Source: Entophlyctis helioformis (lineage: Eukaryota; Chytridiomycota; Chytridiomycetes; Chytridiales; Chytriomycetaceae). Taken from it: 57,065 nt of DNA. The notes beneath the pieces were generated by a model. That model had not been told where the DNA came from. It worked only from the letters and a program-made list of their open reading frames with translations, and made no database searches. Shown here one piece after another: positions 20,199-30,668 of the stretch. Positions within the stretch are counted from its first letter, which is position 1, and the number at the start of each line of letters is the position of its first letter. A program made the translations under genes and the position numbers. The stretch spans positions 1-57,065 of the forward strand of contig JAHLKH010000180.1 in NCBI GenBank assembly GCA_025526915.1, written 5' to 3'.

Positions 20199-22100
20199 TT
20201 AGAAGCCGTCGTGCAAGTAAAACGACCCGATCTCATCCATGCGCTCGCGATCAATGCCCGATCGTTCTTTCATCAGCCGAGCATGTGCTGCATGCGACTC
20301 GGCCGTGCTCATTGTGCCATGGATGTGCGGCGTAATGTACAAGCCAAGCTCAGGCGGCAGCCGCGATGCAATCACGCCAGTCTCGTGCCAGTCCTGCTGC
20401 TGTGGCGCCACGTGTGCAGTCGACACAACACGCTTGGTAGGATCCACAAGGAAGAAGACAAGCGTCTTGCAGTGTCCCGGCTTGGACGGATCCGCCAGCT
20501 TGAACGGCTCGGCCTTGTTCAGCCAGCTGTTGGGGTATGCGATGCATCGGCCTTGGCTCGCTTGGATACTTCCGAGATCCTGCACACCATCGCAATTCTT
20601 GCCATCAAACCCGAACACTTCCATGTAGTACATGTACTCGCCGACCCTGTACTCGAATGCCGGTTCTTCAGTGTTGACTGTGGTGCGGAACGATAGACGC
20701 GGCTCGGTGATGTTGGCCATGTCGTAGTAGTAGATGCCTGTGGCCACAATCGACTCATTGAGTGCGCCTTCAATGTGCCAGTCGTCGCCGCCATACTCGG
20801 GTTTCTCGGGAGTCAGATGGATGTTGGCGAGCTTGACAATGACTTGTAGATTGTGGCCGCGCAGACTGACGGGTGCAACTCGCCGTTTGGGCGAAAACGT
20901 GGCCGGTAGTCGCGGCTGCAAGAAGCCACTGTCAGAGTAACCGTCGTAATCGTAGCCAACGGATTTCCTAAACTCTTCCGCATGAAGCTGCTTAACGACA
21001 CGAACAGCCGCCTCGTAAGCCTCGTCATCATCGTCGTCTGGTAGATCACCAATGATGTCCTCGAGTTCAGACAGCTGGCGACCTGTCATGTACAGGCTGT
21101 TTGGATCATCGATGTATGTACAAAGCCGTATCTGTACCCGAAGAGACTCTCAAACAGCGGCACGAACCGCTCAAACACCTTGGCGATCATCTTGTAGAGC
21201 GAGTTGCTCCAGATCGGATGCAGGTTGTTGATGTACGAGTTGATGGACACGGTGCCGTTGTCGTGGACGAGGAACTCGGACGGCAGCCACTGGAACCGCA
21301 GTGACACGAACTTGGTTTCCGTGGGAAACTCTGGCCTGCCGGACACACGCTCGCTTTTGGCCACAAGATCCCATGGCGGCGTTGAAGTGGCCGTGGCGCG
21401 ATCATCCAGGGAAGAACCAGGCTGCGACCGTACACGAGCGGGTAGAGTGATGGATGCACGAGATCAAGCACCTTGCCGTCCGAACCTGGATGCCAGTCCT
21501 TCTTGTGGTCTGGGACGTCCTCGAGCACAGCAACTTGGCGATGAGAGCGTCTCGCAGCGACTCTGGCACGGCATCGTCCGACATGGTTGTGCATTTGACA
21601 GCACCAGGCGTGACCGTCATCGCATCGCCGCTTGCAAGCTTGACGGTGCGTATCTCACGCTTGGCCAGATACGCCAGCTCGCTGAACAGCAGGCTCAGAG
21701 CGCGTTGAGTGACACCTGGCGGAGCAGCCTCATCGCGCCATTGGGCCGCAATGGTGGCATCCGTGAACTTGGTCCACCAGAGCGGCTTGTTGAGGATGGT
21801 GCCACGAAGTACAAGATACTCGCGCTCCTTGAGTGTAAGGTACCACTGCTCCATCCCGGGAATGAGCGACTTCGGAAGACCAGTGCTGTTCTTGTTGGGC
21901 AGGATAGACGGATCGGCGGTCTTGAAATGCTTTGGAAAGTGCTTGTCCATAATCTCCAGCAGCTTCTCCAGTAATTCACCGTCCATGTAGGTGTGATGGA
22001 TGAGATCTTGGAGCACGACGGGGAATCCAATGGCTTCCATCTTGACCGCGACGGGATTCTCTGGCTCGTCGGCAAACTCCGTCAACAGTGTGTGCAGCAT
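20199..22100 (-). pseudogene. DUF4246-family protein, frame broken by several 1-base indels
   Basis: Minus strand. Conserved DUF4246 blocks appear in order. The N-terminal block is around 21850-21750 (LTLKEREYLVLRGTILNKP, FTDATIAAQWRDEA). The middle is about 21530-21150 (VLEDVPDHKKDWHPGSDGKV, HPSLYPLVYGRS, FVSLRFQWLPSEFLVHDNGT). The long C-terminal block is 21089-20202 (LQVIVKLANIHLTPEKPEYG, WHIEGALNESIVATGIYYYD, FRTTVNTEEPAFEYRVGEYM). Restoring the frame needs single missing bases near 22095, 21535, 21435 and 21120; each break falls inside conserved sequence. Family function is unknown; the HxE pattern in WHIEG resembles 2-oxoglutarate/iron oxygenase-like folds, but that is speculation. It may be the 3' half of one long gene that begins with the ARM-like exons. 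Confidence 0.75.
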
Positions 22101-23690
22101 TCAACGGCTGTGCCATCTCCAATGCCCGAATGCTTGATGTTCTTGAGGAGAGCAGGAATGATGCCGTGTTGCAGGTACCGCGCAATGATGGCCGCATGAC
22201 TGGTGGAGTTGGCGTACCGGATGGGCTCATGCAGTTGTTTGAGGACCGTCTTTGCAAGCTCCTTGTCTTGATGGCCAACGAGGCTGATGAGCTTGTTAGG
22301 CAGGTGGCAATGCTGCGCTGCTGATGGGAGATCGATTCTGGCTGATGATGAGGACGACGATCCGAAAGACGTTGCGGACAAGCTCGCGTGCTGATCGATG
22401 CAGCAAACGTTGTGCTAGGATGCATCGAGTGCATCCAGGATTCCGGCTTGGACTGCTCTTTGAACCAGACCCTTTCCTCTATCTCTGCCCAGAAACTCGC
22501 ACATAGCTTTAGCAAGTGCCAGATGAAGGCGCGGCTCATGGGTTCTCTGATCCATGCAGACGACGCAGCATTAGCATCGTGCAATGCAGATCATTCCGAC
22601 TGCGACTTACTTGAGCTTGTTGATCACTGCAAGCACAACGTGCATGTCGTTGAATTCGGATGCATGGGATGGGACAAAGAAAGGAATGCAAGCGGCTGCA
22701 TCTGCTGCAACTTCCTCGTCCATGTCAAGCATTGGCAGGATCGAGCCCAAAAGCTCCCTTTTATGCCGCTGCCATTGAAAACGGTCAGCAAATACATGGT
22801 ATGACGTGGCAGTGCGAGTGTGTTGGTAGAATAGCGCTCACATCGTCCCAAAGGTTGTTTTTGACATTGCGCCTTCTAATGGCACCAAGCAGATTCAGGA
22901 TCATGTGTCGCTCAGTCTGCGCCGCGATCGCTCGAGCAAACAGCTGCCGTTTTCCGAAACCCAGAAACACCATAGGCTGTCGCTAGCCATGTCCAACGCG
23001 GGTTTGCTGCCTAACAGTGTCACATGAGGTGTCAACTGGAGACCATGGTGATACTGCGGAACGAACGATGGATGCTTACAGCTGCGCGGACACTGGTGTC
23101 GTTGTCAAGAAGCAGCCCAATGATGACGGATCCATGTCTCTGCATGGCAGGCGGCCTCCTGTTGTTGACTGAATGGACATTCCGAGCAAGGCGACCAGCC
23201 ACTTGCAACGCAGCAACCTGGCAGCATGTCTGTCAGTCGAGAGCGACACCGGATCTGCCACCAACGCCTCGTGCCACGGGGTTTGGCACGGCGGCAAGTT
23301 GCATTGGCGATGGACGACGAACCTTGACGAGCGACGAGGGGTGCGAGAGTGCCGAGATGATGGTCTGTGACAGGCCAGCTTTAAACAGGGCACTTACGGG
23401 GCCGTTGGAGCCGTTGGAGCCGTTGGAGTGCTGGGCAACTGCATGCCCAAACACACAAACACAGACAGCGGCTAGTGTCAGCTGGCGGTTGTTGGCCGAT
23501 GCTCAGAACGGGCTGTTGACAGGCACAGGCCAACAGACTCACGCAGCATGCCTTGAACGGTCGTCCATGCATTCACTGCATCAGCAATGGCTGAGTCTGT
23601 GTCGTCTGCTGGCAGAAGGCGAGCAACAAGAGAGTTTGCTGTGTAGGCTTCTATGCTGGCCTCCAGACTGGCATACATGCTGGCATACAT
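21980..23690 (-). pseudogene. Armadillo/HEAT-like repeat coding region, interrupted
   Basis: Minus strand exons with consistent phases: up to 23690-23543, 23438-23323, 23217-23080, 23053-22842, 22768-22611, and from 22484 onward. They encode alpha-helical repeat sequence: TDSAIADAVNAWTTVQGML, GLSQTIISALSHPSSLVK, VAALQVAGRLARNVHSVN, GSVIIGLLLDNDTSVRAA, LLGSILPMLDMDEEVAADAA, GLVQRAVQAGILDALDAS, IIARYLQHGIIPALLKNIKH. Exon 23053-22842 is one base short (near 22985), and exon 22484 carries an in-frame TAG at 22415-22417. Reading continues after the one-base gap near 22095 straight into the DUF4246 sequence, so this may be a single fused gene. ARM arrays are protein-binding scaffolds; no specific family is recognised. 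Confidence 0.6.
23404..23431. repeat. GTTGGAGCC triplet tandem within ARM-like exon
   Basis: Three units of a 9-bp repeat encode Asn-Gly-Ser repeats on the minus strand at the edge of the exon ending 23438; a low-complexity linker. Confidence 0.7.
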
Positions 23691-23889
23691 GATGGCTTCC
23701 GGGCTGGCTTCTGAGCTGGCTTCTGAGCAGAGTGTTGGACGTTCGTGGCAAACAGCGCTCTACACAAGCAGCCACTGTCACGTGACCGTCGCGTCTGGAT
23801 CTTATCTCCAACTGCAGATCGCTCACAGATGTTGGCGACAAGCGAGAGAGAGAGAGAGAGCCGAGAAAGTCCCAAAGACACAAATGCCG

Positions 23890-24060
23890 TCGAACATGGC
23901 ATCGCCGAGATCAGCATCCCTGCTGTGGCTGACGGTCATGGCATCTGTGGGCTGATGTTCGCAGACGATGTGGTCATTCTCGCAGAGAAGCATGCAACAT
24001 TGGCAAGCAATTATGGCTTTGGCAGACATGCATCCATATCAGCCATTCTTCATTCTTCAT
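23890..24060 (+). mobile_element. LINE-type reverse-transcriptase fragment (FADD box)
   Basis: Plus frame reads AEISIPAVADGHGICGLMFA then DDVVILAEKHATLASNYGFG. This is the best preserved of the three RT relics: LMFADDVVILAE is the catalytic box plus following beta-strand. It is the same element family as at 12504 and 17345. It ends at the 3' end of the convergent PPR gene. Confidence 0.8.
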
Positions 24061-25605
24061 TCAGCAGCAGTCGAAAAAATGGATGGCGACGACGATGATA
24101 CAGTCTTGGCACTCATCTCCTTCATGAACGCCTCCCGTCCAGCAGCATCCCCAGCCGTTTCAAACGCTCGCGTCAGAATCGCATCTACCAGCACTGAGAG
24201 TCGGTTGGACAGCCGGCTCTGGACGTCCGCATACAGAGCCTTGACAGACGCAACATCGCCCAGGCGACCGTATCCGCTCATCAGCGAAAGGATCGTGCGC
24301 GTCTCATCCAACTCTGTTCCCGCAATGGTCGCCTTAAGATCAGCAATGGCTGCCGGCGTGGTCATAGGCCCCATCATGCTTGCCATGGCAAGATCCATAC
24401 GCATGTTGGTGCCAGTCTTGCGTACGCAGCCCTCTAGTGTTTTCCACGCAGCTGTCCGGTCGCCAAATGCTGCGAGTGCAACAATCTCCTCTGTATACAG
24501 GTCCGAGTTTAACTGAACACCCTTGGCACGCAGCTCCCGACACGTCGCCATCACCTGCGCGTGGTTTCCAAGTTTGTTGCACGCACTGAGCACGGTTGCC
24601 CATAGTCTGCGGGTCGGTTCACCTCCATTCTGTCTGAATTCGTCACAGTAGTCTACCACCTTGTCGTAGTCGCCGACACGCGAGTAATAGTTGCATAGAT
24701 GCGTGTATGCGTCTACACTCGCTCCGAGACCGCCTGTCTTGAGCTCCTCAAACACCGCCAAAAGTCTCGCCTCGTTGCCACTCGCGGCATAGGCTTTCAT
24801 CAGGTCGGTGTACGTCCGAGCCGACGGATCCAGCTTGACGAGCTTGTCAAAGACCTCGCGGCCCTTGGCCTCGTTTCCAGCGACAATGTAGCCAAAGACG
24901 ACCGGCGTGAGGATAGCTGGGGTCTCGGTGTCCTTGCCCTTGCTGGCCATCTCAGCCAGCAGCGACTCGATCGCAGCTGTGTTGCCCAGATGCGAGTTGG
25001 CATTGATGACCACTGCAAACGTCTCTTGAGTCGGCTCGACGCCAAGCGATCGCATGAGGTCGTAGACTTGCAGCGCTTGGGCAGTTCGAGTCTTGGCACT
25101 CATGTGCTTGGGTGCTCGGCGAACGTTGAAGGCATAGATGCGGATGATGTCGGTGAACAGCTCAGGCGAGATCTTGGCCAGGTCGGGCGATTTGGCGAGC
25201 TCCATCTCGCGAAAGATGCGAATGGCGTCGCCGTGCTTGTACTTGGTCAGGGCAGCAGCCAGTCTGTCGAGGCTTGCTGCCTGCAGCTCACTCATCGGAG
25301 GCTTGCGCTGAGCAGCTTTGGTAGGCGTTGGGTTGGCTGGAGCGACAGAGACGAGGATCTGCTCGAGATCGACGGGCAGGTGGAGCAGTCGCTGGAGCCG
25401 TTGGAGCAGCCGCTGCAGTCGTTGGAGCGACAGCGGCCGGAACGGACGGAGCAGCCGCAGAAGAAAATACGGCGGCCGGAACGGACGGTGCAGCAGTTGC
25501 ACGCAGGGCAGGCAGCGCAGCTATTGCTCGCGACGCAGCCGCAGGGAAGCGTGCACGCAGACCGGCACGGCGCAGCAGCACGGCAGCGAGTCTTGCACGG
25601 AGCAT
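24057..25605 (-). CDS. Mitochondrial pentatricopeptide-repeat (PPR) protein, one frame break near N-terminus
   Basis: Minus strand. Start chosen at 25605 because it opens an Arg/Ala-rich presequence without acids (MLRARLAAVLLRRAGLRARF), a classic mitochondrial targeting peptide. The frame changes by one base around 25385 to join PVDLEQILVSVAPANP and then stays open for about 430 codons to 24057. PPR-like helical pairs follow: ALQVYDLMRSLGVEPTQETF, YTDLMKAYAASGNEARLLAV, YTHLCNYYSRVGDYDKVVDY, LWATVLSACNKLGNHAQVMA, ILSLMSGYGRLGDVASVKAL. Fungal PPR proteins bind mitochondrial RNA and support its processing, stability or translation. The target RNA cannot be predicted. It is divergent from the ankyrin gene at 25785 with 179 bp between start codons. 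Confidence 0.82.
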
Positions 25606-25784
25606 GAGCGGGTTCGTGATCTGGCGGGAAAGTCGAGGTTGCCTGCGACGCGACCAACAGCGCACGCAGGCAGGCAGGCAGGCAGGCAGGCAGACGGCCA
25701 TGGCGGACAACAACAACAGCAGCAGCAGCAGCACTGCGGCCAACACCAACACTGGCACCAACCCACAGCCTCAACAGCAGCAGC

Positions 25785-27152
25785 ATGTCGATGCACATCA
25801 ACCACTGGGACCGGATGCATCCAGAGATCCAGAACCGCATCCTCGCCTTTGCCGGTGTTCTCACTCGCTTCCTCTGCGGCAAGCTCTCCTTTCAGCTGCT
25901 CGACGACGGCATGCGCCAGGCACTCTGGCACGACGCTCTCTCGCAAGACTGGCCGGGTGATCTCGAGCGACTCCCAGACGCCACACTCGGCACGCCGATC
26001 CTCAGCCTTGTCCGATCGCGGTCGACATACACCAGGCTGGTCGAGCGGTTCAAGCGGGTCCCGTCACAACTGGCCGACATCCATGTCATCCCTCTGCGCA
26101 ACGGCTGGTTCGATGTCGTTGATCGGATGCCGCCTGTCGAGATGGCCGTGAGTGCGCTCAGACACGGACTCGAGGCATCGTTTGTGTATCTGTTCAACAA
26201 GCACCACTTCACGGCGACGGATCTGCTCGGCGACCAGATCGAGGTGACGGTCAAGAACCGCTATGTCGAGGGAGAGACGACGACCATGTCGCTGATGGAC
26301 TACGCCGCAGGTGTTGGCTGCCTGCAAGCACTGCAGCTGCTGCACAATGCAGGCGACGCGACGTGCACGGTGTTGGCCATGGACCGAGCAGCTGCAGGCG
26401 GCCATCTCAGGGTGCTCAAGTTCCTGCATATGTACCGCAGCGAGGCTGGATGCACCAGGGACGCCATGGACGGTGCCGCACAGGAGGGACACCTGGAAGT
26501 GGTCCAGTGGCTGCACTGTTTCCGCAGGGAGGGATGCACCAAGGCGGCGATGGACAAGGCTGCGGCGTATGGGCATCTCGACATGGTTGTGTGGCTGCAC
26601 GAGAACAGGGCAGAGGGATGCAGCAAGTACGCCATGAACTGGGCAGCCGGCCACGGACATCTGGCTGTGGTGCAGTGGCTGCACACGCACCGATCGGAGG
26701 GATGCACACACCGGGCCATGAACAAGGCGGCACGCAATGGGCATCTGGCTGTGGTGCAGTGGCTGCATGCCAACCGACGCGAGGGATGCACCGTGTGGGC
26801 CATGGACATGGCGGCCGGGTTCGGCCAGCTGCACGTGGTGAGGTGGCTGCATGAGCACCGATCCGAGGGATGCACAACGTCGGCGCTGGACCATGCAGCA
26901 CAGAACGGACACGCTGACGTGGTGCGGTATCTGCTCAAGCATCGGTCAGAGGGCTTCACGCTTGCTGCAGTCGAGAACAGCGCGGATCGGCAGATGGCCA
27001 ACGTGCTCATCCAGTCGCTTGCCGATGCCGACCGTCGTCGGCTGCTCGCCCATGCACGGTCGATGCAGTCCACTGCTGCCGTCGAGCACCTCGAGGCATT
27101 CATCGCAGCATCGTCGGTGCCCACCTCGGCCGCTGCTTCCCTTGCACTCTGA
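25785..27152 (+). CDS. F-box-like/ankyrin-repeat protein (copy 2, intact)
   Basis: Single uninterrupted exon, 455 aa. Residues 1-60 form an F-box-like module (HWDRMHPEIQNRILAFAG, GVLTRFLCGKLS); about 60-165 is a helical linker (NGWFDVVDRMPPVEMAVSAL); about 170-420 comprise seven to eight 28-residue ankyrin-type units (for example CTKAAMDKAAAYGHLDMVVW); then a helical C-terminal cap. The unit is shorter than the canonical 33 residues because the loop between repeats is compressed to RREGCT. F-box plus ankyrin architecture suggests a substrate receptor for an SCF-type ubiquitin ligase, but the F-box match is weak. Nearly identical to the left-edge gene, in opposite orientation. Confidence 0.85.
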   Translation: MSMHINHWDRMHPEIQNRILAFAGVLTRFLCGKLSFQLLDDGMRQALWHDALSQDWPGDLERLPDATLGTPILSLVRSRSTYTRLVERFKRVPSQLADIHVIPLRNGWFDVVDRMPPVEMAVSALRHGLEASFVYLFNKHHFTATDLLGDQIEVTVKNRYVEGETTTMSLMDYAAGVGCLQALQLLHNAGDATCTVLAMDRAAAGGHLRVLKFLHMYRSEAGCTRDAMDGAAQEGHLEVVQWLHCFRREGCTKAAMDKAAAYGHLDMVVWLHENRAEGCSKYAMNWAAGHGHLAVVQWLHTHRSEGCTHRAMNKAARNGHLAVVQWLHANRREGCTVWAMDMAAGFGQLHVVRWLHEHRSEGCTTSALDHAAQNGHADVVRYLLKHRSEGFTLAAVENSADRQMANVLIQSLADADRRRLLAHARSMQSTAAVEHLEAFIAASSVPTSAAASLAL

Positions 27153-27185
27153 TCCTTGCAAATGCATTCTTCATTCCCAGCACAC

Positions 27186-28710
27186 TCAGAATGTCGCACA
27201 TGAGGTGCAGAACGGCTCCAGTCCCTTCATCTTGGCCATGCTGTCCAGCTGCACGCGGCAACGGGCACACTTGAGACACGCCTTGTGCCAGCTTGTGTTT
27301 GCCGGTCCGCCGGCCTTCTCAAACGGGTACACAGCCTTTGAGCATTTGGGACACGTGTTGGTGCCGCCCAGTGCCTTCAGTCCCGCCAACGCCGCCTCGG
27401 CCGTGGACACGGCGCTCCCTTGGATACGACTCCCCATGACATCTTTGAGCCCGGCTTTGTAAGCCGTTTGTCCCGTCTCTGGGTTGGGTACCTTGCCGGC
27501 GCGGAGACACTGCTCGCATTTGGGACCCGACGGCGTGTCATTGTACGGCTCGGACGCGAGTGGCTTGGCGCATCCTGTGCACACAAAGCATGCAGAATGG
27601 AGCATCTCGCCTTGGCTGGGCTGGATAAACTTTCCTGTTATGGGCTTGGCGCATTTTGCACACACGGGTGCCTTTGACGCTGGCACAATAAGAACACGGC
27701 ACTGTTGGGTTGCGTGCCAAGTGTGCTTTGAACGTCAGTGCAGGTGGATGGGGAACGTGAGAGAGTAGGCACTTGCCTCGGGATGGTGGGCGGATGTGCC
27801 GTCGACAACAAACTTGCCACTGGTGATGGGCTTGCTGCATGTGGCGCACGAGAAACAGTCGGCATGGAATAAACGGCCGTCTGGGAGTTGGATGCTGGCT
27901 GACTGGATAGGCTTGGTGCATTTAGCACACACAGTGTCGAGATCTGGTGCGGCTTGACCCCACGACTTGGCAGGCGACGTCGGCGCTGGTCTTGTGGGCG
28001 GTTTGGTCGTGACGCTTGCGCCAGCAGCAGACGGAGCCGTTCTGCCAGTGTTTAGTTTCGAAAACGAAGACGAAAGATCCGGCTTGCTGCCCGACGACGC
28101 GCTGACGGCACCACCCGCGCGTGCTTTGTGAATCTCCTCGCTGCATCCCTTGCAACACGCCTCGCCGCCCATCTCAACAAACGCGCCTTCGACCCACTTA
28201 CGACAGTTGAAGCACACAAAACACTCGGGATGGTACTGGCGTCCAAGAGCACCCACGGCCTGCCCGTAAATGACTTTCCCGCACTCGTGGCACGCGGATC
28301 CCTTGTAGCACGGTTTATGCCACACACGATCGGGCGACTCGGATACCCATTCTTGGCCAAGCCCAAGCACCGGGAGCTTGCATTCCTGGCAGACGCCTTT
28401 GGAGAAATGGGACGCGTAGCATGGCTGGCAGTATACGTGCGCACCTGCATGTGTCGGGCCGACAAACACGTCCGATTCCTGTTCTTTGGTGTCAACCACG
28501 ACCGCGGGCATTCCATCAAAATCGTGGATGTTTGATGGCCATCCCACCGCTCACCTTGACGAGGCTGCGGCCACAGTCGATGCAGACTTCGTTGACAGCT
28601 TTGGGTTCTACGCCTAGCATGCGTCGCAGGCCGTTGTCAACGCCGCCTTGAAAGCCGCTGGAGAGGTATGCGTTGGAGATGGCGTCGCCTTTGTTTTCCT
28701 TGGATGACAT
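27186..28710 (-). CDS. Multi-LIM-domain protein (paxillin/Lrg-like LIM adaptor)
   Basis: Minus strand, three exons: 28710-28555, 28478-27773, 27679-27186, phases consistent. Start at 28710 (MSSKENKGDAISNAYLSSGF). LIM zinc-finger modules occur in series: VCIDCGRSL...CQPCY, GVCQECKLPVL...HKPCYKGSACHECGKVI, HPECFVCFNCRKW...CCKGC, then a Ser/Pro-rich linker, VCAKCTKPIQ...FHADCFSCATCSKPI, CAKCAKPITG...HSACFVCTGCAKPL...CEQC, and CPKCSKAVYP...HKACLKCARCRV...CTSC. That is five to six LIM modules. LIM arrays scaffold actin, septin or polarity complexes; in fungi such proteins act at sites of polarised growth or cytokinesis. No catalytic domain is present. The intron-2 donor (A|GTGCCT) is inferred from phase. 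Confidence 0.85.
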
Positions 28711-29074
28711 GCCTGCTGCGTCTTTAGCTGAATGGAGCACCACGAGTCGGGCGGACGTCCAGCAGACGGACACACATGCGCGAGCACGCCACCTACAAGA
28801 ATGTGACTGGGGAGGTTGATCAGAAGGATCCAAGTCGATGAATCGAGGCTGGATGACAGGCGGGTCACGTGAGGAGACACGTGACTGGATGGCATCTTGC
28901 AGGCCCGCATGCCGTCAAGGTGCGTCAAGCAGCGCAGTCGGTGTCCAAAGAGCAACTGCCACTGTGCGATCGTGTTGGCCACCAGTGAGCACCGGTTGTG
29001 ACAGCAGTGTCGGTTGTGCCAGAAGCAGCCAGAAGCCGACCCACTTTTTTCTTTTTTGATCTCGAATACGCACA
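28711..29074. other. Divergent promoter region, 364 bp
   Basis: Lies between the LIM gene (minus) and the Mak11-like gene (plus). CACGTG-type core motifs occur at about 28866 and 28878 (GTCACGTGAG and ACACGTGAC), and a TTTTTTC run lies just upstream of the Mak11-like start. No gene is seen. Confidence 0.4.
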
Positions 29075-30590
29075 ATGACGGACACGAGCACAGCAACGAC
29101 GGCGCCGCTGGACGCCGACCTGCTCATTGTCGCTGGCACATACGAGCGTCTGCTGTACGGGCTGGCATGTCCCATGCCGACAGCTGCCACAGCGCCTGCA
29201 GATGACACCACAGCGACTGCCAATGCAGCCTCCGGCGCAAATGGCACGGCAGAAACGGTGACAGCAGCAGCAGCAGCAGCGCTTGAGCCAATCTTCATCT
29301 ACCCGGCTCACCACCATTGCATCAAGTCGCTCGCAACCAACGGCCGGTACCTCGCAACAGGCTCGACCGATGAGCATGTCAAGCTGTACGACCTGCGCAT
29401 CCGCAAGGAAATCGGCACGCTCATGCACCATTCAGGCACCATCACGTCACTCGCCTTCTTCTCGCGCACGCATCTTTTGTCGGCCTCTGAGGACGGCACC
29501 GTTGCCATCATCCGCACCCGCGACTGGGAGGTTCTCAAGACGCTCGTCGGGCACGTCGGGCCGGTGCTCGCCATGTCGGTGCACCCGTCTGGCAAGATCC
29601 TGCTGACGGTCGGCAAGGACAAGACGATCAAGTGCTGGGACCTGACCACGGCCAAGTGTGCGAGCACGGTGCGGTTCCAGACCGTGCCCGAGGATGTGGT
29701 GTGGAGTCCGTGCGGCACAAGATACGCCGTGGCGTTTGAGAAGAGTGTCGTGGTGCATGATATGTCGGACGGGCTTGCCGTCGCCAAGATCGACAGCCCC
29801 AAGTCGCGGATCAATGCGGTTGCGTTTACCAAAGTGGAGGGCGAGATGCAGGGCGATGGGCCGGCTGCACAGGCGCTGCGTCAGGGCGTGCTGGTGCTCG
29901 GTGCAGAGGACCGGACTGTGACGGTTGTCTCGCTCAACGGCGATGTCGTGATGCGGTGGTTGTCAGGCCACGGCGCGCGCATCAAGGATGTGGCGACAAT
30001 CATGGCTGCAAAGAGACAAACCACAGTCGTCGCAACGTGTGCGACAGACGGCGGCATCTTTGTCTGGGATCTCAAGGCCTGCTATGCGGCGCTCGGCCGC
30101 TCTGATGGCGGATTCGCGTATTCTCCTGTGCCTGCTCCCCAGTCGGCTTCGACGGTCAAGGAGCCGCCTTTCACAGTGCTGGCAAGTGCCATCGAGTGCC
30201 ACGCCAGCCAAGATTGCGTCGTTTGATGCCAAGTGCCGGTTGACGTGTCTCTCGATCACGACCATGGATCCCAAGGCCATGCAGTCGATTGCCGAGGGCC
30301 AAGCTGCCTCTGCATTGAATGCAGCGGCTGCAGACGGAATCGAGTCTGATTTTGAGGACGCTGCGTTTGGCAAGGGCCGTGTCGTGGTCAAGATGAACGG
30401 CGATGGCGCTGACGAGATTGACGTGGACCGCACCAAGGTAAAGAAGCGCTTCAACGGCAAGGCCAAGAAGGGCAGCAACAAGGGTGTCCCTGCACCAGCT
30501 GCGCGCGGCCAGCACAAGGTCAAGAAGGCGCTCAGCAAGAAGAAGGGCTTTGGCGGCCATGCAGGCAAGCCCAGACCGGCCAAGAAGTAG
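29075..30590 (+). CDS. MAK11: Mak11/PAK1IP1-like WD40 ribosome-biogenesis protein, one frame break
   Basis: Starts MTDTSTATTAPLDADLLIVA; residues about 75-350 hold WD40 blades: IKSLATNGRYLATGSTDEHV, TSLAFFSRTHLLSASEDGTV, VGHVGPVLAMSVHPSGKILL, VGKDKTIKCWDLTTAKCAST, and a later IFVWDLKACYAAL. Gene organisation and the order YERLLYGL...GHVGPV...GKDKTIKCWDL fit Mak11/PAK1IP1, needed for 60S subunit assembly in the nucleolus. Around 30190 one base must be skipped to join the propeller to SFDAKCRLTCLSITTMD and a basic Lys-rich tail (KKALSKKKGFGGHAGKPRPA) ending in TAG at 30588. The basic tail fits nucleolar targeting. The gene converges on the AIRIM-like gene with 78 bp between stops. Confidence 0.82.
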
Positions 30591-30668
30591 GGGCCGGTGG
30601 CTGGTCTCTTGAAATAAACGAGCGTGTGCAAGATGTGTACATTGTGCATTCGGATGGATCGCCCCGCG

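Noticed and set aside
26064..27199. Two long minus-strand open frames of about 290 codons
   Set aside because: Antisense shadows of the intact ankyrin gene on the plus strand.
27771..27777. GC-AG intron (GAG|GCAAGT) in the LIM gene
   Set aside because: The reading phase fits a GT donor four bases further on (A|GTGCCT), so no GC donor is needed.
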